Source of the DNA: Methanobacteriota archaeon
GTDB taxonomy: Archaea > Thermoplasmatota > Poseidoniia > Poseidoniales > Poseidoniaceae
DNA: 21,367 nucleotides
NCBI GenBank assembly: GCA_002728035.1
Contig: PBUZ01000064.1
Coordinates: 16,074 to 37,440, forward strand
Reading direction: 5' to 3'
Shown here: one piece after another, positions 14,968-21,367 of the stretch
Layout: the number at the start of each line of letters is the position of its first letter
How positions within the stretch are numbered: position 1 is the stretch's first letter
Made by a program: the position numbers and the translations under genes
Notes under the pieces: generated by a model
Database searches by the model: none
The model's input: the letters and a program-made list of their open reading frames with translations, nothing else
What the model was told of the DNA's origin: nothing

Positions 14968-17592
14968 ATGACGCAGTATCGCCCGAAGAGCCGGGCTACT
15001 GGTTGGATGGCCATGGTGTTGGTCACCACCTTGCTGCTGTCAGGTTGTTTGGGTTCTGGGTCATCGTCTACCGAGGCGCCAGCATCAGGTCAAGACGGCC
15101 CGTTAACGCTCGAAGTTTGGCACACCTTTGCAGCGGAGAGCAAAGAGGAAAACGTGTTTTTGCAATCCATCAAATCCTTTGAAGAACAGCACCCCAACAT
15201 CACGGTTGAGGTGGCATTGGTTCCCTTTGGGGATGCAGATCAATTGTTCATGACCGCGGCTCAAGGAGGTGAAGCACCGGACCTCATGCGCCTTTCAAGC
15301 GACCAACTCGGGGCAATCGGTGAGGTACGTGTCGATGGATTCCCCCTCTTGGAGGACCTTCGACCCCATCTCACACCGATCGAGCGCGGCTTGTACGATG
15401 AACGGGCTCTTCACGCCATGCGTTACGGTGACGCGTTGTACGGTGTGCCCGCCAGCCAAGATGCGCTGTCGTTGGTGTACAACAAGGCGCTGTTTGATGC
15501 CCGAGGCGTTGATTATCCCGATGAATCCTGGACACAGCACGATCTCTTGGAGGCGGCTGAACGTCTCACGCATCAAGATGTTCAAGGGCTCGCCCTTCCT
15601 GTGAAGTCAGCGTATTGGTGGTTTGGTTTCCAAGCGGGTTACAACGGTTCGCTGTTTGACGCCTCAGGTTCACCAACGCTGGACTCAAACGGCTCTGCGG
15701 AGGCGTTGGATTGGCTCTTGAATTTGGAACTTGAACACGGCGTTGTCGCAACCGGGACACAAACGGAGGGCATGAAAAACCAATTTATCGGCTCCAAGGC
15801 AGCCATGATCGTCGATGGACCATGGAATTGGGCAACCTACGAAGCGAGCCGCTTGGACATTGGTCAGGCCATGTTGCCCGTGATTGCGGAAACGGGTGAG
15901 CGTGTTGCCCCGCTTGTGACCTATAAGGGCTGGACCGTAAGCAAGCAAAGTGCGAACAAGTTGGCAGCGGTTGAATTGGCGCAGCATCTCTCAAGTGTGG
16001 AGGTGCAGAAAGACTTCGCTCTCGAAACTTACACCTTGCCCACCCACGTTGACCTTGCTGACGATGTCGACATTACCAATGACGAGGTGCTCTCGGGTTT
16101 TCTCGCCCAAATCGATTCGGGCACACCAGCACCAACCACTCGAGCCATGGCGATGGTTTACGGTCCCTTGGTGACGGCGTTCGAACAAGTCTACACCGAA
16201 ACGTCAACTTCAGAGGAGGCTCTGCAAGGTGCCAATGCTGAATTGATTTCACTGATTGAAGGTCTTCAGCGAGCAGAAGAACCACCTGCAAATGAGGGTT
16301 ATCGCACGGTCGAGGTGAATTTCACCACCGATGGTTCTGCGAACTACCGTATCTTTGTTGACGGTGTGATGCATTCGCTGATCACCGTCGATACAAACGG
16401 TACTTCATCCATGTTACCTTATGATTCATGTCAAGCCGACGGTATTGAAATGCAAGGTACTTCTTCAACACGAACACTCCCTCTCACAGCAACCCGCATC
16501 GTTTGCACACTCACGGGCATGGTTCCCAATGTTGAACATGAAGTGGTGATTGAAGGAGACGAAGGGACTGTCTTTTCTGCCACATTAAGCACTGGCGTTG
16601 GTGATGTTGTCCCGACGACAGGTAACACATCTCCCGTTCTCTTCGCTTTAGGAGCAATCTTTCTCTCGCTTTTCATCCTGCTGAGTTATGGTCGAGCCAT
16701 GGATGTACGAGCGGGACGACTTCATGCGAAATCCGCTCATGTCTACATCGCTCCTGCGATGTTTGCCCTTGCACTGTTGACCTTCTACCCGGTTCTCTAT
16801 GGTTTTTGGTTGTCGTTTACCGATGCGGATGCCACCCGTTTGGGCGAGGAGGCCTTCGTGGGATTGGCGAATTTCATCGAGGTGTTTTCGGCCTCAGGCT
16901 TCCTCCGTGTGACGCTCTTTACGCTGGTATGGACGTTGGTGAACGTGTCTGCCCACATTGGTCTCGGCCTGTTCTTGGCCATGGTCTTGCAGAGCGGGGC
17001 CGTTCGAGGTACAACGGCCTACAGAACCGTACTGCTGCTCCCTTGGGCGATACCCTCGTACATTTCGGTTCTCGTTTGGAAGGGTATGTTCCAGCCAGAG
17101 GGTTTGGTGAACGATGTACTGGGGACAAATCTCCATTTCCTCGCTGACCCGACAGGGGCGCAATTTGTGGTTATTTTTGTCAATATTTGGCTCGGGGTAC
17201 CGTTCATGATGATGTCGTTGAGCGGTGCGCTGCAAGCCCTGCCCAGCGATATGTATGAGGCCGCCAAACTCGATGGAGTGGGTGCCTGGGACACGTTCCG
17301 TCACCTCACGTTGCCCAACCTCAAGAGCGCCCTTGTCCCGCTTTCGTTGCTTGGATTCATCTGGACTTTCAACATGTTCAACGTCATCTATTTGCTGACA
17401 GATGGTGGCCCAGACCTCTACTTTGGCCAGCCAGGGCAAACGGACATCCTCATCACGTATGTTTACGATGTTGCCTTTAGGGACGGCGCATACGGTGTTG
17501 CAGCAGCGTGGTCGGTCATCATCTTCCTGATGTTGTTGGCCTTCTCATGGTCCTACATGAAGCGTACAAATGCGACGGAGGCGACCGTGTGA
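14968..17592 (+). CDS. fused sugar-binding lipoprotein and MalF-type permease (874 aa)
   Basis: Two ABC-importer subunits, usually separate, are joined in one frame. Residues 14-27 are a lipoprotein signal with lipobox LSGC and acceptor Cys27. Residues ~47-433 are a family 1 extracellular solute-binding domain of the MalE/sugar type (motifs LEVWHTFA and MIVDGPWNWATYE). Residues ~443-552 form an extra beta-rich spacer with a Cys pair. A membrane helix (556-576) leads into a MalF-type permease with helices near 592-618, 650-680, 690-710 and 735-760, then the EAAKLDG coupling loop near 763 and a last helix at ~840-866. It would bind malto-oligosaccharides outside and pass them through the membrane with MalG and MalK. 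It is first in the operon and its stop overlaps the next start. The substrate is inferred from the downstream amylase; another oligosaccharide is possible. Confidence 0.88.
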   Translation: MTQYRPKSRATGWMAMVLVTTLLLSGCLGSGSSSTEAPASGQDGPLTLEVWHTFAAESKEENVFLQSIKSFEEQHPNITVEVALVPFGDADQLFMTAAQGGEAPDLMRLSSDQLGAIGEVRVDGFPLLEDLRPHLTPIERGLYDERALHAMRYGDALYGVPASQDALSLVYNKALFDARGVDYPDESWTQHDLLEAAERLTHQDVQGLALPVKSAYWWFGFQAGYNGSLFDASGSPTLDSNGSAEALDWLLNLELEHGVVATGTQTEGMKNQFIGSKAAMIVDGPWNWATYEASRLDIGQAMLPVIAETGERVAPLVTYKGWTVSKQSANKLAAVELAQHLSSVEVQKDFALETYTLPTHVDLADDVDITNDEVLSGFLAQIDSGTPAPTTRAMAMVYGPLVTAFEQVYTETSTSEEALQGANAELISLIEGLQRAEEPPANEGYRTVEVNFTTDGSANYRIFVDGVMHSLITVDTNGTSSMLPYDSCQADGIEMQGTSSTRTLPLTATRIVCTLTGMVPNVEHEVVIEGDEGTVFSATLSTGVGDVVPTTGNTSPVLFALGAIFLSLFILLSYGRAMDVRAGRLHAKSAHVYIAPAMFALALLTFYPVLYGFWLSFTDADATRLGEEAFVGLANFIEVFSASGFLRVTLFTLVWTLVNVSAHIGLGLFLAMVLQSGAVRGTTAYRTVLLLPWAIPSYISVLVWKGMFQPEGLVNDVLGTNLHFLADPTGAQFVVIFVNIWLGVPFMMMSLSGALQALPSDMYEAAKLDGVGAWDTFRHLTLPNLKSALVPLSLLGFIWTFNMFNVIYLLTDGGPDLYFGQPGQTDILITYVYDVAFRDGAYGVAAAWSVIIFLMLLAFSWSYMKRTNATEATV

Positions 17593-18833
17593 TCACCGAA
17601 TCGACGGTTCGGTCCTGGTACACCCCCATCGAGGTGACCACGTTACGACGCTGGCTCATCGTCAGTTTCCTTGTGAATGTGTTGCTTCTGACGGTGGATG
17701 TTTTGCGCGGCGGACAAGGGTTGGCCTTGGGGTTGCTTGGCCTTGGGCTGATTGGACTTTTGCTGAACACGTTGCCCCAAGAGGCTGATCCAAGGAGCAG
17801 CAACATCTCGCTCTTGCTTGGCGGTGGATTGCTTTTGGTGGGTCTCGTTCGTCTCGTGTTCACACCGATGTCGGCCTTCGACCTTTGGATGCAGGCATGG
17901 TTGGTGGGGCCAGGAGCGCTGACATTGATCTGGGTTTCCAGTCGCCCCGTCACCGCTTGGACCTCTCGTAACCTGTCGCTCTCAGCGGTAGAATACGGTT
18001 TAGCTCGTAATCAACGGCTTGAAGGTCGGCTTCGCTCCTTTGGCGCCCATCTCGTCCTCCTTCATTTTGTGGCGTTGACCCTTCTTCCGTTAATTTGGAT
18101 TCTTGACATCGCTCTTTCACCAGGGAACGCACTCGGTGGTTCGCTTGGTGGTCCGTATACGGGTGAACATTTCTCAAAGATGCTCGGAAGTGAATCCTTC
18201 TGGACATGGATGCGGAATTCCCTCATCGTCAGTATTGGCACCACGCTCTTGGGGTTGGTGGTCGCCATTCCAGCGGGATATGCTTTCAGCCGTTACAAGT
18301 TCACGGGCCGCGATGCGTCCATGTTTGCCTTTTTGCTGGTTCAAATGTTCCCAGGGATCATCATTCTCGTTCCGTACTTCTTGGTCATGAAAACACTTGG
18401 CTTGCTCAATTCCCACCTTGGTCTCATCCTCGCTTATTGTGTGACGGCGCTCCCTCTTTGCGTTTGGATGCTGAAAGGGTTCTTTGACACCGTACCAAGG
18501 GAACTCGAAGAAGCCGCGTTGCTGGACGGTTGCAATCAATTCCAAGTGTTCACCAAGGTGGTGTTGCCTCTTTCACTTCCTGCCGTCGCCGTGACGGCGT
18601 TGTTCAGTTTCCTCGCAGCATGGAACGAATTCTTGCTGGCGTTGACGTTCAACACTTCCAACGATATGTACACGCTTCCCGTGGGGCTTGCCTCCATGAT
18701 TTCCAGCACCGGCCAAGCATGGGGCGATTTTGCCGCAGCCAGTCTCTTGGTGAGTTTGCCCGTGGCGCTGCTCTTCCTCTTCTTCCAGAAGTTCCTCATC
18801 GAGGGACTATCGGCTGGAGGGGTCAAAGGGTGA
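17589..18833 (+). CDS. MalG-type ABC sugar permease with N-terminal membrane extension (414 aa)
   Basis: Second permease subunit of the importer, integral membrane. The start is GTG at 17589, overlapping the previous stop as GTGA, with GGAGG at 17577-17581 placed 7 nt upstream; the in-frame ATG at 17508 lies inside the preceding gene. The core from ~147 has the MalG helices and the coupling loop EAALLDG at 308-314, which docks on the ATPase, and ends in GLSAGGVKG as MalG-type permeases usually do. Residues 1-119 are additional and hold four predicted helices (~22-39, 44-62, 72-91 and 100-117). That makes the protein about 120 residues longer than a typical MalG. The extension has no family I recognise. 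Confidence 0.87.
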   Translation: MITESTVRSWYTPIEVTTLRRWLIVSFLVNVLLLTVDVLRGGQGLALGLLGLGLIGLLLNTLPQEADPRSSNISLLLGGGLLLVGLVRLVFTPMSAFDLWMQAWLVGPGALTLIWVSSRPVTAWTSRNLSLSAVEYGLARNQRLEGRLRSFGAHLVLLHFVALTLLPLIWILDIALSPGNALGGSLGGPYTGEHFSKMLGSESFWTWMRNSLIVSIGTTLLGLVVAIPAGYAFSRYKFTGRDASMFAFLLVQMFPGIIILVPYFLVMKTLGLLNSHLGLILAYCVTALPLCVWMLKGFFDTVPRELEEAALLDGCNQFQVFTKVVLPLSLPAVAVTALFSFLAAWNEFLLALTFNTSNDMYTLPVGLASMISSTGQAWGDFAAASLLVSLPVALLFLFFQKFLIEGLSAGGVKG

Positions 18834-18837
18834 TGAC

Positions 18838-19629
18838 ATGGTGAGTGTTGAATTTACGAACGTCCACAAGCGGTATGAAGACGGTTTTGAGGCCGTGAAG
18901 GGCCTCAATCTCACGGTTGAGGACGGCGAGTTTCTTGTCCTTCTGGGCCCGTCTGGATGCGGGAAGTCCACCACCCTACGTATGCTCGCAGGACTTGAGG
19001 AAATCACGGACGGTACGGTCACCATCGGTGGCGTGACCGTGAATCATCTACCAGCAGGCGCCAGAGGCCTTGGCATGGTGTTCCAATCCTATGCACTCTA
19101 CCCGCACATGAGTGTCCGCGACAACCTCACCTTTGGTTTGCGTATGGCCAAAGGCGAAGACCGCTTGAGCGACCAGGCCATCGCCGAACGTGTGAAGGAA
19201 GCGGCATCCATGCTGGAACTCGAAGAGCATCTGGACAAGAAGCCAAAGGAATTGAGCGGTGGCCAGCGCCAACGCGTTGCGCTCGGCAGAGCGTTGATTC
19301 GTCGTCCGAAGGTCTTGCTGATGGACGAACCCCTTTCCAATCTTGATGCAGAATTACGTCATCAAATGCGCAACGAAATCCGCCGTCTTCACGATGAGCT
19401 TGGAACCACCACCATCTATGTCACGCACGATCAAATCGAAGCCATGACCTTGGCCGACCGTGTGGCGATTCTTGACCAAGGCGTCCTTCAACAGCATGCT
19501 CCCCCCCTCGAGGCGTATCAACAACCGGCCAACGATTTCGTCAAATCCTTCCTTTGCCGTCACCTCGATGATTTGGTTGAAACAGCCAACACGCTGCTTC
19601 GCCCATCCACAAAGGAGGAAGGTGCATGA
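18838..19629 (+). CDS. MalK-type ABC transporter ATPase without regulatory domain (263 aa)
   Basis: Cytoplasmic ATPase that powers the importer. Walker A is GPSGCGKST (37-45), the Q-loop glutamine is Gln83 in MVFQSYALYP, the signature is LSGGQ (139-143), Walker B is VLLMDEP (159-165) followed by the D-loop NLD, and the switch is His197 in VTHDQ. These are typical of the MalK/CUT1 group. MalK proteins of this group usually run to about 370 residues with a C-terminal OB-like regulatory domain; this one stops just after PANDFVKSFL with a short tail. The start follows the MalG stop by 4 nt, with GGTGA overlapping that stop. It has no sites for inducer exclusion or regulator binding in the usual domain. 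Confidence 0.88.
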   Translation: MVSVEFTNVHKRYEDGFEAVKGLNLTVEDGEFLVLLGPSGCGKSTTLRMLAGLEEITDGTVTIGGVTVNHLPAGARGLGMVFQSYALYPHMSVRDNLTFGLRMAKGEDRLSDQAIAERVKEAASMLELEEHLDKKPKELSGGQRQRVALGRALIRRPKVLLMDEPLSNLDAELRHQMRNEIRRLHDELGTTTIYVTHDQIEAMTLADRVAILDQGVLQQHAPPLEAYQQPANDFVKSFLCRHLDDLVETANTLLRPSTKEEGA

Positions 19630-21367
19630 TGCAAGGACGGAACGCTTCGTTGACCCTGGTGGCGCTGTTGCTCATCGTCCTCGCATCACCGATGATGACC
19701 AACGATGTCGAGGCTGCAAACGGGCGTTCAAGCGCCTTCATCACCCTAACCTATACCGGAAGTGCTTCAACGGTGGAACTGGTTGGTGAGTGGAACTGGA
19801 GTACTTCTCTCGAGATGAATCGGTCGGGCGACCTCTGGAGCGTAGATGTCGAACTCCCCGAAGGCCTGTACTGCTACAAATTCGTCGTCGACGGCGTTTA
19901 CATCTTTGACCCCAGCAACCCTGAGCGCGTGTATTGCGATGATATCGAAAACTCGTTGTTGCGGGTGGACGACCACCTGCGGCCCCATTACACCGCATCG
20001 TTAACAGAGCTTGCCCTGGAGGTTACCTACCACCCCGGTTCAACCGGTGCTCCTCATGATGGCGTTCCCGCCGCCTTGGTCGGCGCCACATGGGACGCCA
20101 CGACCTCAACATGGACGCTTCCGTTGGCTGGTCTGGAGGATGGGAAGCACGCATACAAAATAGAGGGCTTCGATACCAACGGTCACGCTGCCTACGATTT
20201 GTTGGTGCCGTTTTGGACCGGTCCACACGCCGATTTTGTGTGGGAAGATGCCCTGGTCTACATGATCATGACCGACCGTTTCGTCAACGGTAACACCAGC
20301 AACGACGGGCCTTCAACTGGAGCGGCGCAAGGTGCCGATTGGCAGGGTGGCGACTTCGCTGGCGTTACGCAGATGATCGAATCAGGCTATTTCACGGACT
20401 TGGGTGTCAACGCTCTTTGGCTCACACCGTTCAATACGGCGGCCACCTCAACGGGAAAAGCCGCTGACGGGGTGCACGATGTTTCTGCTTTCCACGGCTA
20501 TTGGCCCACGGAGGCTCGCGGCGTGGAGCCAAGACTTGGAACGGAGAGCGAACTCCATGCCATGATCGAGGCGGCTCATGACAACGGTATACGCGTGATG
20601 ATGGACTTCGTGGTGAACCACGTCCACGAAGACCACGAGTATGTTCAAAACAATTCGTCCTGGTTTAATTCCGGGTGCATCTGCGGTCAAGCCAACTGCG
20701 ATTGGACCGAACATCGTCTCGACTGTCAGTTCACCGCCTACATGCCGGACGTCAACTGGAAGAACCGTCATGCTTCGGAACAGATGATCGCTGACGCCTT
20801 GTGGTGGATGGAGACCTTCGACCTTGATGGCGCTCGTATCGATGCCGTCAAGCATGTCGAGAACTTGGCCGTTTCAAATTTGGTCGCGCAGATCAATGAG
20901 CGTTTTGAGACAGTGGGCACCGATGTCTACCTCAAAGGCGAGACCGCCATGGGCTGGTCTGGTCATTCGCTCGAGGACAACCAAGCCCAATACGGAGCCA
21001 TCAACGCCTACATGGGGCCCAATGGGTTGGACGGCCAGGCCGATTTTGTCCTCTATCACGCCGTGGTTGACAACGTGTTTGTGAGCGGAAACGAGAATTA
21101 CCAACACTTGGATTATTGGACCAACCGAAGTCAAGACCAGTACACGCAGGGCGCGCTGATGGTCCCTTATGTCGGCAGTCACGATGTACCCCGCCTGACC
21201 AGCCGGGCCGATACGGGTACTGGCGATGCGTACAATCAGTGGGTTGAGGACGGCCTTCCTGGTCAACCAGGGGATGTTTCCGCTTACCACGCAGCTCTCC
21301 AAGCCTACGGTTGGTTGCTGACCACGCCGGGTGCACCGTTGCTCTACTACGGTGATGAATACGGGGA
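19626..21367 (+). CDS. secreted GH13 alpha-amylase-family glycoside hydrolase (5' part, 580 codons, cut by window end)
   Basis: The start ATG overlaps the malK-type stop as ATGA, with GGAGG at 19614-19618 placed 7 nt upstream. Residues 1-30 are a secretion signal (core LTLVALLLIVLA, likely cut near VEA). Residues ~35-115 resemble a CBM48/E-set domain, and a second beta-sandwich (~118-200) precedes the catalytic barrel. GH13 regions are visible: DFVVNH (327-332), MPDVN (373-377), GARIDAVKH with nucleophile Asp406, KGE with acid/base Glu439, and SHD with Asp520. Cysteines 351, 353, 358 and 367 cluster in the loop before MPDVN. It should cleave alpha-1,4-glucans outside the cell and feed the co-transcribed importer. 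Exact specificity (amylase, pullulanase-like or cyclomaltodextrinase-like) is open. The frame is open to the last base. Confidence 0.88.
   Translation, partial: MMQGRNASLTLVALLLIVLASPMMTNDVEAANGRSSAFITLTYTGSASTVELVGEWNWSTSLEMNRSGDLWSVDVELPEGLYCYKFVVDGVYIFDPSNPERVYCDDIENSLLRVDDHLRPHYTASLTELALEVTYHPGSTGAPHDGVPAALVGATWDATTSTWTLPLAGLEDGKHAYKIEGFDTNGHAAYDLLVPFWTGPHADFVWEDALVYMIMTDRFVNGNTSNDGPSTGAAQGADWQGGDFAGVTQMIESGYFTDLGVNALWLTPFNTAATSTGKAADGVHDVSAFHGYWPTEARGVEPRLGTESELHAMIEAAHDNGIRVMMDFVVNHVHEDHEYVQNNSSWFNSGCICGQANCDWTEHRLDCQFTAYMPDVNWKNRHASEQMIADALWWMETFDLDGARIDAVKHVENLAVSNLVAQINERFETVGTDVYLKGETAMGWSGHSLEDNQAQYGAINAYMGPNGLDGQADFVLYHAVVDNVFVSGNENYQHLDYWTNRSQDQYTQGALMVPYVGSHDVPRLTSRADTGTGDAYNQWVEDGLPGQPGDVSAYHAALQAYGWLLTTPGAPLLYYGDEYG

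Noticed and set aside
17508..17588. upstream in-frame ATG at 17508 as start of the MalG-type gene
   Set aside because: It lies within the last helix-coding part of the preceding gene; GTG 17589 has GGAGG at good spacing and a GTGA overlap.

Overview
The window looks like a piece of an archaeal chromosome, most plausibly a marine Thermoplasmatota/Marine Group II type (Ca. Poseidoniales). The grounds are a TATA box upstream of the first gene, GGTGA/GGAGG ribosome-binding sites, an archaeal pilin-type hydrophobic segment (core SPVIATIL), a bacterial-style lipobox on a sugar-binding protein, and a very large Asp/Asn/Thr/Gly-rich surface protein. The lineage is an inference. All supported genes are on the + strand.

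Region 1 (1-232) is AT-rich intergenic DNA. It holds nested palindromes, a hairpin followed by T5, a 7-bp hairpin, a TATA box and a 5' leader with two overlapping hairpins next to the ribosome-binding site. Region 2 (233-14077) is one uninterrupted gene for a 4614-residue giant surface protein. In order it has a secretion signal, a WapA/DNRLRE-like N-terminal module, duplicated Ig-like modules, long stretches of right-handed parallel beta-helix interrupted by other modules, a CBM9/DOMON-like module, cadherin-like modules, a transmembrane helix, and then a complete archaeal type IV pilin-like domain. The pilin signal lies on the predicted cytoplasmic side of that helix, so a prepilin peptidase could cut the protein into an adhesin and a pilin.

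Region 3 (14078-14236) is a spacer with three tandem GC-rich hairpins and a possible switch between two hairpins just before the next start. Region 4 (14237-14911) is a HAD phosphatase resembling phosphoserine phosphatase.

Region 5 (14968-21367, running off the window) is a tightly packed malto-oligosaccharide uptake and breakdown operon. It holds a fused binding protein and permease (MalE-MalF type), a MalG-type permease with four extra N-terminal membrane helices, a MalK-type ATPase lacking the C-terminal regulatory domain, and a secreted GH13 alpha-amylase-family enzyme cut by the window edge. Junctions are 4-nt overlaps or a 4-nt gap, so the proteins are probably translationally coupled. 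The likely scheme is that the amylase cuts alpha-glucans outside the cell and the transporter imports the oligosaccharides. The neighbouring giant protein, which carries carbohydrate-binding-like modules, could attach the cell to particles or polysaccharide, but that link rests on proximity only.
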